A stretch of 64,000 bases of DNA from an uncultured Eubacteriales bacterium (GTDB lineage Bacteria; Bacillota; Clostridia; Oscillospirales; Oscillospiraceae), in assembly GCA_900544765.1 (NCBI GenBank), contig UQWI01000009.1, forward strand, positions 69,534-133,533. The letters are read 5' to 3'. Below, piece after piece: positions 35,180-45,395 of this stretch. The stretch's first letter is position 1; each line of letters starts with the position of its first letter. The notes under the pieces are model-generated. The model made no database searches and was not told where the DNA came from. It saw nothing but the letters and a program-made list of their open reading frames with translations. A program made the position numbers and the translations under genes.

Positions 35180-36712
35180 GTGAAAAAGCTCCTGAAGATA
35201 CTGTTTTCCCGTCTGACCTTCGGCCTGGTTTTTATCATTCTCCAGGTTGGCGTACTGATCTTGACGCTCTACTACTTCCGTGACACATACGCCCAGGTGC
35301 AGACGGTGTTCACGATACTCTCCGTAACAACCGTGCTGTACATAATCAACCAGGAGGGCAGCAGCGCATTCAAGATTGCGTGGATACTGCCGATAGTTTT
35401 CCTGCCCCTCTTCGGCATCCCGCTCTACATACTCTTCGGCAAGAAGCGCATACCGGAGCGGAAAAAGGAGCGCATAAGCGGCATGTATCTGCGCTACAAG
35501 GCCGCAATGGAGCCTCTGATGAGCGGCTCCGAGCACGAAGCGCTCTCCGAGCCCGACGCGCGGCTGCAATCCGAATACCTGGAGCGCTACGCCGCCTCTC
35601 CGGGCTTCACGCAGACGGAGACGACTTACTACGCCCTGGGCGACACGATGTTCCACGCCATGCTCGAGGAGCTTGAAAAGGCCGAGCGCTATATCTTCAT
35701 GGAGTACTTCATCGTCGAGCACGGCGAAATGTGGGACAGCATACTCGAGGTGCTGGCGCGCAAGGCCGCCGCCGGTGTGGACGTGCGCTTCATATACGAC
35801 GACCTATCGTGCATCATGCGCCTGCCGCGCGACTACCCTCAGCGCATGGAGGCGATGGGCATACGCTGCTGCACCTTCCACCGCTTCCAGCCCGTGCCGA
35901 CAGGTACGCTCAACAACCGCGACCACCGCAAGATATGCGTCATAGACGGCATCACCGCCTTCACCGGCGGCATAAACCTCGCCGACGAGTATATAAACCG
36001 CCGCGAGCGCTTCGGGCACTGGCTCGACTGCGGCGTCAAGGTGCACGGCCGCGCTGCCTACTCCTTCGCGCTGATGTTCCTGTCCATGTGGGACTACATC
36101 CGCCACGAGGAGGACGACCCCGTCCTCTTTCGCCCCGATCCCGTGGCGCTCGAGAGCGTAGCCGACGACGGCTTCGTACAGCCCTACTGCGACTCCCCCG
36201 CCGACAGCGAGCCCGTGGGCGAAACCGCGTACATCAACATGCTCTCGCGCTCGAAGAAGTACGTCTACATCTGCACGCCCTATCTCGTTGTCGACAACGA
36301 GATTATGAACGCCATGGCCAGCGCGGCCAAGTGCGGCGTAGACGTGCGCATAATCTGCCCGCACATACCCGACAAGTGGTACGTCCACCTGGTGACGCGC
36401 AGCTATTACGCGCCGCTGCTCCGCGCGGGCGTGCGCGTCTACGAGTACACCCCGGGCTTCATCCACTCGAAGAGCTTCGTCTGCGACGACGAGTACGCCA
36501 TATGCGGTACTATCAACTTAGACTACCGCAGCCTGTTCCTGCACCATGAGTGCGCAGTGTGGATGTACAAGTCCAGCGCCATTGCGGACATGAAGGCGTC
36601 CTATCTGGACACCCTCTCCAAGTGCACCGAGATAACTCCCGAAGCATACCGCCGCCCATGGTACATACGCCTGGGCCAGAGTCTGCTGCGCGTATTCGCG
36701 CCGCTGATGTGA
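35180..36712 (+). CDS. cls: Cardiolipin synthase (phospholipase D family)
   Basis: 510 residues. Two N-terminal membrane helices (about 9-30 and 38-80 region), then two phospholipase D HKD motifs: His249 in HRKICVIDG and His429 in HSKSFVCDD, each followed by the GGINLADEY / GTINLDYRS phrase. It joins two phosphatidylglycerol molecules into cardiolipin at the membrane. Start GTG with AGGTGG about 9 nt upstream. An 8-bp gap to the next gene suggests co-transcription. Confidence 0.95.
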   Translation: MKKLLKILFSRLTFGLVFIILQVGVLILTLYYFRDTYAQVQTVFTILSVTTVLYIINQEGSSAFKIAWILPIVFLPLFGIPLYILFGKKRIPERKKERISGMYLRYKAAMEPLMSGSEHEALSEPDARLQSEYLERYAASPGFTQTETTYYALGDTMFHAMLEELEKAERYIFMEYFIVEHGEMWDSILEVLARKAAAGVDVRFIYDDLSCIMRLPRDYPQRMEAMGIRCCTFHRFQPVPTGTLNNRDHRKICVIDGITAFTGGINLADEYINRRERFGHWLDCGVKVHGRAAYSFALMFLSMWDYIRHEEDDPVLFRPDPVALESVADDGFVQPYCDSPADSEPVGETAYINMLSRSKKYVYICTPYLVVDNEIMNAMASAAKCGVDVRIICPHIPDKWYVHLVTRSYYAPLLRAGVRVYEYTPGFIHSKSFVCDDEYAICGTINLDYRSLFLHHECAVWMYKSSAIADMKASYLDTLSKCTEITPEAYRRPWYIRLGQSLLRVFAPLM

Positions 36713-36720
36713 GGTTGAAC

Positions 36721-37344
36721 ATGGACAAGAGATACATAGATATGTACGCTTATCCGCGCCGCGCGCATTTTGAATACTTCAGCTCTATGGCGAATCCCTA
36801 CATGGGCGTCACCGTCGAGCTGGATATCACGGACTTCTGCTCGAAAATCAAGGAGCTGGGCCGCCCCTTCTTCCTGAGCCTGCTCTGGTGTGTGAACCGC
36901 GCGGCGGATTCCGTGCCCGAGTTCCGGCAGAGGATAGAGGCGGGACGCATCGTGGAGTTCGATTCGTGCCGCACCTCGCACACACTCGCCCTAGACGACG
37001 GCACCTACTGCTACTGCCAGCTGCGTGCATCCATGCCGCTGGGAGAGTACATAGCCTACGCCTCTGCCGAGCAGGAGCGCGCCCGCAGCGAGCAGAGCCT
37101 TGACGACGGGGACGGACTTGACCTCTACTTTATCTCCACCCTGCCGTGGCTGAGCTACACCTCGCTGGTGAACCCCACGCCCACCCCTGCGGACAGCAAC
37201 CCGCGCCTCACCTGGGGCAAGTGGTTTGAGCGCGGCGGGCGCAGAATTTTGCCCTTCACGGCGCTGTGCAACCACGCGCTGGTCGACGGGGCGCATCTGG
37301 CGCAGTTTTTCGATGCACTCCGCGCCGAAATGAACGGGATATGA
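36721..37344 (+). CDS. CatA-like O-acyltransferase
   Basis: 207 residues, the size of type A chloramphenicol acetyltransferases. The catalytic histidine box near the C-terminus reads CNHALVDGAHLAQFF (His185, Asp189), compared with HHxxxDG in resistance enzymes, where the first His of the pair is replaced by Asn here. The N-terminus KRYIDMYAYPRRAHFEYF resembles CAT. Whether it acetylates chloramphenicol or another substrate is unknown; CatA-like proteins of Clostridia are often not resistance genes. GAGGTTGA precedes the ATG. Confidence 0.82.
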   Translation: MDKRYIDMYAYPRRAHFEYFSSMANPYMGVTVELDITDFCSKIKELGRPFFLSLLWCVNRAADSVPEFRQRIEAGRIVEFDSCRTSHTLALDDGTYCYCQLRASMPLGEYIAYASAEQERARSEQSLDDGDGLDLYFISTLPWLSYTSLVNPTPTPADSNPRLTWGKWFERGGRRILPFTALCNHALVDGAHLAQFFDALRAEMNGI

Positions 37345-37357
37345 ACATAAAAAAGCG

Positions 37358-37383
37358 CCGGGGCCGGTTATTGCCGGTCCCGG
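37358..37383. terminator. Bidirectional terminator
   Basis: 10-bp stem CCGGGGCCGG / CCGGTCCCGG (one G-T pair), 6-nt loop, TTTTCC on the plus side and TTTTTT on the minus side. It overlaps the last codons of the minus-strand hydrolase gene. Confidence 0.85.
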
Positions 37384-38306
37384 TTTTCCTTTATGAACTT
37401 CCCCAGCGCGGCGGCGCAGGTCTCCCTGTCCTGCTGCCAGCACAGGGTGTGCTTGGCCTCCGGTATTGTCACGAGAGTACAGCGCCCCTTGCACGCGCCG
37501 CAAATGCTTTCGGCGCTGCCCGGCGGCACCGTGTGGTCGCCCCCGCCTTCAAACAGGAGGACAGGCAGCCCGCTCTCGGCCACAGCGCTGCGGCAGCTGG
37601 TGTTGGCAAACTCCGGGCCGAGCATTATCGCCCGCGAGAGCGTGGAAATGCTCCGGAACAGCGACGGTGGGATGTTTGTGCGCTTCTTCATCGTGAAGCT
37701 GAAGAGGTCACCCAGGGAGTCGAAGGGGCAGTCGGCTATGACGCCGGCCACCGCCTCCGGATAGCCGTCCTTCATGGCCAGCAGGCTGCTCACCGCGCCC
37801 ATGGACGCCCCGTGCATCCAAATGCGCTCCGAGCCCAGTATGTACCCGGCGTACTGCGCCCAGGCCACGGCGTCGCGCTGCTCCCTGGTGCCGAAGGTGA
37901 TTTTCCCGCCCTCGCTCAGGCCGTGCGAGCGCTCGTCGGCGGCAATGACGGTGAAGCCGTGCCGCACATACCACTGCGCAATGCCTGCAAAGTCGTTTTC
38001 CGGGCTCGAGTGGTAGCCGTGCATTAGGATTACCGCGTCACCGCCGCCGCGTACAACGCGCCCGTGGAGCTTCAGCCCGTCGAAGGAGCTTATGTACACG
38101 TCCTCCCAGGGAAGCTCCCGCATGGACAGGATATCCGGTATCAGTGTGTCTGCGTATCTGGCGAAGCGCGTACCTTCCAGCCCGCCCATGGTCAGATCCT
38201 GCGCGGCCCCGGGCCGCATCTCGTCCGCGAGGCGGACGCACAAGGTCGCCAGTAATATCAGCGCGAGTATCAAAACAGCCGCAACGGCTATGAGAATAAC
38301 GGTCAA
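37368..38306 (-). CDS. Membrane-anchored alpha/beta hydrolase
   Basis: 312 residues. An N-terminal membrane helix (about 2-22) would place the domain outside. The nucleophile elbow is HGASMGA (Ser168), the oxyanion region LMHGYHSSPEN, probable acid Asp in GGGDHTVPP and catalytic His in EAKHTLCW. It resembles the serine aminopeptidase/S33-like or BAAT-like extracellular hydrolases of Firmicutes. Substrate unknown. Start is TTG with GGGAGGGA 4-5 nt upstream. Confidence 0.87.
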   Translation of the reverse strand: MTVILIAVAAVLILALILLATLCVRLADEMRPGAAQDLTMGGLEGTRFARYADTLIPDILSMRELPWEDVYISSFDGLKLHGRVVRGGGDAVILMHGYHSSPENDFAGIAQWYVRHGFTVIAADERSHGLSEGGKITFGTREQRDAVAWAQYAGYILGSERIWMHGASMGAVSSLLAMKDGYPEAVAGVIADCPFDSLGDLFSFTMKKRTNIPPSLFRSISTLSRAIMLGPEFANTSCRSAVAESGLPVLLFEGGGDHTVPPGSAESICGACKGRCTLVTIPEAKHTLCWQQDRETCAAALGKFIKENRDRQ

Positions 38307-38330
38307 GTTATCCCTCCCGGGAACGACACC

Positions 38331-38350
38331 GGCGGGGCCGAAGCCCCGCC
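38331..38350 (-). terminator. Hairpin after the aminotransferase gene
   Basis: 8-bp stem GGCGGGGC / GCCCCGCC with 4-nt loop, no clear U-run; weak or partial terminator between two minus-strand genes. Confidence 0.5.
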
Positions 38351-38368
38351 GTCCTTAAATTACTAAAC

Positions 38369-39559
38369 TTACTTCTTCATGAGGTCGCGGATAGCGTCGC
38401 CCAGAATCTTGATGCCCTTCTCGATAGCCTCATCGGAGCTGTTCGAGTAGTTGATGCGCATGGTGCGCACGTTGCGATCCTCTTCGTAGAAGGGGTCGCC
38501 GGGGCAGACGGCCACGCCGCGCTCGGCAGCGTAGTCCATGACGTCGACGGCCGCAAGGCCCTCGGGCATGGTGGCCCAGATGAACATGCCTCCCTCGGGC
38601 TTCGTGTAGGTGACGCCCTCGGGGAAGTCCTTGGCCATGCAGTCCATCATCTTCTCGGCCTTCTCGCCGTACATCTTCTTGATCTTCTCAATCTGGACGT
38701 CGAGGTCGTTGTCGGCCAGGTACTCGGCCAGGACCATCTGGCAGAAGATGTTGGTGTGGAGGTCCATGGTGGACTTATAAGCCAGCAGCTTGCCGTAGAG
38801 CTCGGGGTTCTTGCAGGCAATCCAGCCTATGCGCATACCGGGGGCAACAATTTTGGAGAAGGTGCCCAGCTCGCAGACCTGCTCGCCGAGCATCTCGGCA
38901 AAGGTCTTGCCGCCCTCGCCGCGGAAGCGCAGCTCGCCGTAGGGGTTGTCCTCGATGACGGGGATGCCGCTCTCCTTGAGGATGGCGGCGGCACGGTCAC
39001 GCACGGCCTGGGTGTAAGTGAGACCGGTCGGGTTCTGGAAATTGGGTATGACGTATATGAACTTCGGATCGTGCTCTTTGAGGGTCTTTTCGAGCTCGTC
39101 GCAGTCTATGCCGTCCTCGTTAAGGTTGACGGACAGTACCTTCGGGTAGTACAGGTGGAAGGTCTGAAGCGCGGCCAGGTAGCTCGGCTTCTCGACTACG
39201 ACCTCGTCGCCCGGGTCGATGAGGCAGGCGGAGACCATATCCAGCGCCTGCTGAGAGCCGTTGGTTATGATGATGTTCTCAGGCGCGTAATCCAGACCCT
39301 GCTTGGCATAGCGCTCGGATATGAACTTGCGCAGGGGCATATAGCCCTCGCTGTTGCTGTACTGCAGGGCACGCACGCCGTCGCGCTCAAGTACCTTGGT
39401 AACGGCGGCTTCCATCTCCTTTACGGGGAAGGACGCCGGGTTGGGCAGGCCGCCGGCAAAGGATATTATGGACGGATCACCCGCAGCCGCAAGTATGCGC
39501 GCAGTGAAATCCCCCTGAAAGTCGGGCTTGGTCATGCGTTCGGAAATCCTGAGTTTCAT
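38369..39559 (-). CDS. PLP-dependent aminotransferase (class I/II, 2-aminoadipate type)
   Basis: 396 residues. The PLP lysine is in LGTFSKIVAPGMRIGW; other fold-type I marks are NGSQQALDM, PNFQNPTG and RINYSN. The N-terminus (FAGGLPNPASFP) and overall pattern match the LysN/2-aminoadipate and MocR-like aminotransferase group, enzymes of broad specificity for branched-chain, aromatic or aminoadipate substrates. GAGGAGGAG precedes the ATG and a good promoter lies upstream. Single gene. Confidence 0.93.
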   Translation of the reverse strand: MKLRISERMTKPDFQGDFTARILAAAGDPSIISFAGGLPNPASFPVKEMEAAVTKVLERDGVRALQYSNSEGYMPLRKFISERYAKQGLDYAPENIIITNGSQQALDMVSACLIDPGDEVVVEKPSYLAALQTFHLYYPKVLSVNLNEDGIDCDELEKTLKEHDPKFIYVIPNFQNPTGLTYTQAVRDRAAAILKESGIPVIEDNPYGELRFRGEGGKTFAEMLGEQVCELGTFSKIVAPGMRIGWIACKNPELYGKLLAYKSTMDLHTNIFCQMVLAEYLADNDLDVQIEKIKKMYGEKAEKMMDCMAKDFPEGVTYTKPEGGMFIWATMPEGLAAVDVMDYAAERGVAVCPGDPFYEEDRNVRTMRINYSNSSDEAIEKGIKILGDAIRDLMKK

Positions 39560-39645
39560 GTTGCTCCTCCTCTACTTTACGGCGAGAACTGTGTCTGCGC
39601 CGATTTGTAATGCAGTGCTCTCTCATTTTTTGATGCACGAGAAAT

Positions 39646-39674
39646 ATGATATCACCTTTTCCAGCAGATTACAA
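39646..39674 (-). promoter_or_regulatory. Promoter of the aminotransferase gene
   Basis: Minus strand TTGTAA (39674-39669), 17 nt, extended -10 TG-A-TATCAT (39651-39646). Confidence 0.7.
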
Positions 39675-39762
39675 GCATTTGCACTTGTTAAGAAAAAAAT
39701 AAAATTTCATAGATAGAAAGTTGATGGTCGTAGGGTATTTCTAGTTGCAGGAGATGAGCAAA

Positions 39763-40350
39763 ATGAGTTATATTTATATAATGCTAACCAGAACGAATAC
39801 CGTCTATTCACGTCTGATACATGCGATGACCGGCGATGCATACACCCACGTTTCGCTGGGCCTCGGCTACGGGGTCGAGGAGCTTTACAGCTTCTCGCGC
39901 AAGCGCGCGCACCTTCCGCTGCCCTCCCCGATTGTCCGCGAGGACGTCCCCGGCAGCTACCTATCCAGGCATCCGCACACACGCTGCGCGCTCTACCGCA
40001 TACAGGTTTCGCCCTCCACCCGCGAGCGCGTCAGGCGGCTAGTCGGGGAAATGTACGCCAACCGCGAGCGCTATCACTACAGCCTCATCGGCGCGGCGCT
40101 GTGCAGGCTGGACATTGCCCACGAACGCGCGGAACACTACTTTTGCTCACAGTTTGTGGCCGAGGTACTGGGCAAGTGCGGGGCCGTCAAGCTGCCCAAG
40201 AACGCCTCGCTCATGCGCCCGGCGGACTTTGCCTCTCTGCCTGAGCTGGAAAGGATATATTCCGGGCCCGTTATGTACGCGCCCGGGGCGGAAGAACTTT
40301 TTTTGAAAGGAGCCGAGCATGGCCAACCGGGAAAGGCCCGAGCTGTCTGA
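39763..40350 (+). CDS. YiiX/NlpC-like permuted papain-fold protein
   Basis: 195 residues. A histidine early in the chain (His29, AYTHVSLGL) and a cysteine late (Cys128, HYFCSQFVAEVLGKCG) are in the circularly permuted order of the YiiX/LRAT-like branch of the NlpC/P60 superfamily. No signal peptide is visible. Function is unknown; relatives include lipid and peptide hydrolases. Start 39763 is chosen for its spacing of about 9 nt from CAGGAG; 39754 is an alternative. Its 3' end overlaps the next gene by 32 nt. Confidence 0.78.
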   Translation: MSYIYIMLTRTNTVYSRLIHAMTGDAYTHVSLGLGYGVEELYSFSRKRAHLPLPSPIVREDVPGSYLSRHPHTRCALYRIQVSPSTRERVRRLVGEMYANRERYHYSLIGAALCRLDIAHERAEHYFCSQFVAEVLGKCGAVKLPKNASLMRPADFASLPELERIYSGPVMYAPGAEELFLKGAEHGQPGKARAV

Positions 40351-41054
40351 GCGGGCGAAAAAAATAATAGCCGCAGCGTCTATCGCCATATTTATAGCCC
40401 TCATCCTCCTGGTCGCCTGGTTTGTGGGCCGTCCGCTGCTAAAATACATCCAGGAACCGGAGAAATTCCGCGCCTGGGTGGACAGCGCCGGCTTCATGGG
40501 CCGCATATACTTCCTGGGCATACAGATACTCCAGGTGGTGGTCGCCATTATCCCCGGGGAGCCCATTGAAATGGGCGCCGGTTACGCCTTCGGCGCGGTC
40601 GAGGGTACGCTGCTGTGTATGCTCGGCACGGCCGCAGGCAGCATGATGGTCTATTTCTTCGTGCGCCGCTTCGGCGTCAAAGCCGTGGAAATCTTCTTTC
40701 CCATTGAAAAAATCGAGAACCTGCGTTTTTTGAACACGGAAAAGAAGCGCGACGCGCTAATGTTCCTGCTGATGTTCATACCAGGCACGCCGAAAGACCT
40801 GCTCGGTTACTTTGCGCCGCTGACCGGCATGGGGCCGTGGCACTGGCTGTTCATAACGGCAGTGGCGCGTATCCCCTCCATTGTGACAAGCACCATAGGC
40901 GGCGGCGCGCTGGGCGTAAAGAACTACGTCTTTGCCGCCGCGGCAATAGGCGTCACGCTGGCAATAAGCGGCATAGGCGTCCTCATATACCGCCGTATTT
41001 GCGCCAAGCACGCCGCACAGGAGGCGGCAAAGCACGAAAGCGAGGGAGGAGACA

Positions 41055-41062
<8 letters not shown>
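40319..41062 (+). CDS. TVP38/TMEM64 (DedA-related) membrane protein
   Basis: 247 residues with about six hydrophobic segments. The SNARE-associated domain core reads IIPGEPIEMGAGYAFG and FMFLLMFIPGTPKDLLGYFAPLTGM-like text (here MFLLMFIPGTPKDLLGY). Such proteins are thought to act in lipid or small-metabolite transport across membranes. GAAAGGAGCC lies before the ATG. It overlaps the upstream papain-like gene and the downstream response regulator, so the four genes probably form one operon. Confidence 0.9.
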
Positions 41063-41719
<657 letters not shown>

Positions 41720-41732
<13 letters not shown>

Positions 41733-43066
41733 GCAAAAGGCTTCGTCTTGCCCGTGAACGGGCAAGACGCCGGCGCGTAAGGGTGCGCCGGCGTTGGCGT
41801 GATATGTCGCTGCGCACGGCCTTCGTCTGGTATGTGCTCATCGCCGCCGTGCTGGCCACCTGCCTCTGCGCCGTCACGATAAACCTGCTCGACGAGTACC
41901 GTGTCGGCCTCTACTTCAAGTACCAGTCCCAGGCCGAGCAGATACCCATACCCGAGGGCGGGAGCTACGACAGCTACATCACCACGGACGCGGAGCAGGC
42001 CTACGTCATTTATGACAAGGACCACACCGTGGTTGAGAGGGGCGCCGTCCGCTACGGCGAGGGCCGCGTAGAGCTCGGGCTCGGCGACGACGGGCAGTAT
42101 TCTCTTTTCATATCGCCGGAATACAGCTCCGCCGACAGGTTCTGGGACCGCGCGGTGGGCGTCCTCCAGGTCGCGGCCATACCCGTCTGCTACCTCGGCG
42201 CGCTCATCATCTGTGCCGTGCTCTTTTGGCGCTGGCGCCTGCGCAAGCCCATCGAAGAGCTCGACCGGGCCAGCTCCCGCATTGCCGAGAGCGACCTGGA
42301 CTTCAGGCTTGAGGCCCGGCGCGCCGATGAGCTTGGCAGATTGACCGACTCCTTCGAGACGATGCGCGCCTCGCTGGACGCCAATTCGCGCGAAATGTGG
42401 GCCCAGATGGAGGAGCGCAGGCGCTTAAACGCCGCCTTCGCCCACGATTTGCGCACTCCGCTGACAGTGCTCAAGGGCCACGCGGACATGCTCGCCGAGA
42501 GCATACCCCGCGGCGCCGTCACTCGCGAGGAGGCCTCCCGCGAGATAGACGTCATGCGCAGCCACATAGCAAGGCTCGAGAACTACGTCGACGCCATGGC
42601 CCGCCTGCAGCGGCTTGAGGACACGGAGATTCACCGCGAGTGGACGGACGCGGAGGTGTTTGCGCGCTCGCTGTACGACTCTGCGGGGATAATCTGCTCC
42701 GGCAAGAACGTGAACCTCGTGACCGACCACCTCTCTCCGCAGCTGCACATAGACGCCGAGGCGGTCATGCAGGTCTGCGACAACATACTCTCAAATACCG
42801 CTCGTTACGCTGAAGCCCGGGTCACGCTCTCGCTCTGGTGCGAGGAAAACGTGTTCGTCGTCTCAGTTGCCGACGACGGCCCGGGCTTCGCCGCCGACGT
42901 GCTTGCCAAGGCCACGAACCCCTTCTACAAGGGCCGCGACAGCGGGCCGGGGCATCTCGGCCTCGGCCTGAACATATGCGACATACTCTGCCGCCGCCAC
43001 GACGGCAACCTAACAGTGGAAAACAGCGGCCTCGGCGCGAGGATTACGGCGCGCTTCGGCATGTAG
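41720..43066 (+). CDS. HAMP-type sensor histidine kinase
   Basis: Up to 448 residues: membrane helix (~34-55), extracellular loop of ~90 residues, second helix (~152-175), HAMP, HisKA with phosphorylatable His242 (AFAHDLRTPLTVLKGH) and HATPase with GPGFAADV and GLGLNICDIL. The start is uncertain. GTG 41720 gives an Arg-rich N-terminus encoded by two tandem hairpins; ATG 41804 (MSLRTAFVW) begins just before the first helix but lacks a good ribosome site. Partner is the preceding response regulator. Signal unknown. Confidence 0.92.
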
Positions 43067-43146
43067 CCGCTCCCCGCTGCCAGGGGCGCCGGGCCTCCGC
43101 TCGGCAGCACATAAACGACAACAAGCTTTTACTGCGAGGTGAATCT

Positions 43147-44115
43147 GTGAGCGTATCGCTCTACTGCGCGCCTATGGAGGGCGTGACCGGCGCGGCGTTC
43201 AGGCGCGCGCATGCGGCCGTATTCGGCGGCGTGGACAGGTATTTTGCGCCCTTTTTCTCGCCGACGCAGGAGCACGTCATGCCTCCGCGCGTAAAGCGCG
43301 AGCTTCTGCCCGGGAACAATCCCGGCTTTGAGCTAGTGCCTCAGCTGCTCTGCCGGGATGCGGACGACTTCGTCTGGGCGGCGAGGCTGCTCTTTGACAT
43401 GGGCTACGGAGAGGTGAATTTCAACCTCGGCTGCCCCAGCGGCACCGTCGCGGCAAAGGGCAAGGGCGCGGGCTTCCTTGCCCGCCCGGATGAGCTCGAC
43501 GCCTTCTTCGGGCGCGTTTTCTCCGCCCTGCCCGGCGCGCGCATCTCCGTAAAAACCCGGCTCGGTGTCGAGGACGAGGCCGAATTCGGCCGCCTGCTGG
43601 ACATCTACGCGCGCTATCCCATCTGTGAGCTGACCGTCCACGCGCGTGTGCGCCGGGACATGTACCGCCTGCCCGTGCGCCACGGCGGCTACGCCCTGGC
43701 CTGCGAAAGGCTCAGCGCGCCGCTGTGTTATAACGGCGACGTGTTCACGCCGGAGGATGCGCGCAGAGTGACGGAGCGCTTTCCCGCCACGCACGCGCTC
43801 ATGCTCGGGCGCGGGCTTATGGCAAATCCTGCGTTGGCGCGTGAGATACAGGGCGGAGCCCCCGCCTCCCGGGAGGAATTGCTCCGCTTCCACGACATGG
43901 TCTACGCCGGGTGCGCGAGAGACTTCGGCAGCGAAAACGTGACCGTCCCCCGCATGAAGGAGCTGTGGAGCTATCTGAGGCACTCCTTCGAGCCCTGTCC
44001 CAGGGAGTACAAACGCCTAGCCAAGTCCAGACGCCCGGATGAGTACCTGGCTTCGGCGCACGACATATTAAACCGCGTCCCGCTCCGCCCAGGCGGGCGC
44101 TTCGAGGTGGATTGA
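43147..44115 (+). CDS. dus: tRNA-dihydrouridine synthase
   Basis: 322 residues. FMN-dependent Dus: N-terminal YCAPMEGVTGAAFR, catalytic Cys96 in NFNLGCPSG, KTRLG and HARVRRDMY for substrate and flavin contacts, GDVFTPEDAR and MLGRGLMANP for phosphate binding. It reduces uridines in the D-loop of tRNA. Start GTG with GAGGTGAA 6-7 nt upstream. The next gene starts after 1 nt, so the two RNA enzymes are co-transcribed. Confidence 0.93.
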   Translation: MSVSLYCAPMEGVTGAAFRRAHAAVFGGVDRYFAPFFSPTQEHVMPPRVKRELLPGNNPGFELVPQLLCRDADDFVWAARLLFDMGYGEVNFNLGCPSGTVAAKGKGAGFLARPDELDAFFGRVFSALPGARISVKTRLGVEDEAEFGRLLDIYARYPICELTVHARVRRDMYRLPVRHGGYALACERLSAPLCYNGDVFTPEDARRVTERFPATHALMLGRGLMANPALAREIQGGAPASREELLRFHDMVYAGCARDFGSENVTVPRMKELWSYLRHSFEPCPREYKRLAKSRRPDEYLASAHDILNRVPLRPGGRFEVD

Positions 44116-44116
44116 C

Positions 44117-44656
44117 ATGCGGCTTTTCATCGCCATAAACTTCTCCGAGCCCTCGCGCCGGGCGCTGCTCGAGGCTCGGGAACGGCTGCGCGGGCTCACC
44201 GGCGGACGCGGCGGCTTCACGCAGGACACGAATTTGCATCTGACGCTCGCTTTTTTGGACGAGGTGGAGCAGGGGCGCGCGAAAGCCGCCGAGGAGGCCA
44301 TGCGCGCCGCCCAGGGCCGCGCGCTCACGCTGGTGATAGACCGCGCCGGTCGCTTCCCGCGCGAGGGCGGCGACATCTGGTGGGCCGGTTCGTCCTCCGC
44401 GCCCGCGCTCGCGGCGTATCAGCGCCGTCTGGTGCGCGAGCTCACACAGCGCGGCTTCGAGCTGGAAAAGCGCCGCTTTTACCCGCACATCACGCTCGCG
44501 CGGCGTGTCCCAAACGTGCTGCCGCCCGACACGCGCCTGCTCGAGAGACCCGTCATCGAGCGCGTGGAAGCCGCAAGCCTGATGCGCAGCGAGCTCGGAC
44601 GAGGCGCGCCCAAGTACACGGAACTGGCCCGTGTTGAGTTCGACGCGGGGACGTAA
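44117..44656 (+). CDS. thpR: RNA 2',3'-cyclic phosphodiesterase (2H family)
   Basis: 179 residues with the two HxT/S motifs of the 2H/LigT superfamily: HLTLAFLDE (near residue 38) and HITLARRV (near residue 127). Members open 2',3'-cyclic phosphates on RNA ends. Start MRLFIAINF is the usual N-terminus for the family. Adjacent to dus. Confidence 0.92.
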   Translation: MRLFIAINFSEPSRRALLEARERLRGLTGGRGGFTQDTNLHLTLAFLDEVEQGRAKAAEEAMRAAQGRALTLVIDRAGRFPREGGDIWWAGSSSAPALAAYQRRLVRELTQRGFELEKRRFYPHITLARRVPNVLPPDTRLLERPVIERVEAASLMRSELGRGAPKYTELARVEFDAGT

Positions 44657-44720
44657 CAAGTTTTGCCTTTACCTTTTGCCCCGCATATGCTACGCTGGAG
44701 GCGGAAAAGGAGGGCTTTTT

Positions 44721-45395
44721 ATGACGTTTCCCGAAAAGCTCATAACGCTCCGAGGCGGGCGCGGCTGGTCGCAGGAAAGGCTCGCGCAAGAATTGGGCGT
44801 GACCCGCCAGGCCGTGGGAAGGTGGGAGAAGGGCTCCGGGCTGCCCGATGCAAACAGCCTGATGGCGCTCGCGCGCGTGTTCGACGTGGAGGCCGAGTGG
44901 CTGCTGGACGAGAGCGCGGACAGCGTCCCCCAGCGCGGAGGCGCCATGCGCTTCGAGCTGTCCATATCCGCCCTGGACTGGGCAATGGCGGCGCTCGCCG
45001 TGGCGGGAATCATATTTCCCTACTCTATTTTGATGTCCGTCGAGCAGCCCGTGACGCTCTGGCCGTATTTGCCGCTTTATCTGCTTCACCCTGTCCTGAT
45101 AAAGGGCAAATACTTTGCCTTCGGCTGGCTGGTGCGCATCTTGCCGCTGAGCCTGAGCCGCGGCACGGCTAAGGTCTGCCGCATCACCGGCTGGGCGCTT
45201 TTCGCCTTTCTGGCTCTTGTTTTGGTGGCCGAGCTCACGGTCACATTCGCGGTTATCGCCCCTGTCGAAGGCCGGCTCTCCGACATTTCCCGCACTCTGG
45301 AGCTGTTGATATACTTTATACAGTCAGTTTTAAGCAGCCAGGAGCTTTTCGTCGCAGCCGGGCTGCTGCTCGGACTGGGTCACAGGCACCGGTAA
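44721..45395 (+). CDS. XRE-type helix-turn-helix protein with membrane domain
   Basis: 224 residues. Residues 1-65 are a Cro/CI-type HTH (ERLAQELGVTRQAVGRWEKGSGLPD). The rest holds about four hydrophobic segments, so the repressor is probably tethered to the membrane. AAAAGGAGGG precedes the ATG. Targets and signal unknown. Confidence 0.85.
   Translation: MTFPEKLITLRGGRGWSQERLAQELGVTRQAVGRWEKGSGLPDANSLMALARVFDVEAEWLLDESADSVPQRGGAMRFELSISALDWAMAALAVAGIIFPYSILMSVEQPVTLWPYLPLYLLHPVLIKGKYFAFGWLVRILPLSLSRGTAKVCRITGWALFAFLALVLVAELTVTFAVIAPVEGRLSDISRTLELLIYFIQSVLSSQELFVAAGLLLGLGHRHR

Noticed and set aside
36721..37344. Acquired chloramphenicol resistance gene
   Set aside because: The composition matches its neighbours, no mobile element is nearby and the catalytic box deviates, so a resistance call is not supported.
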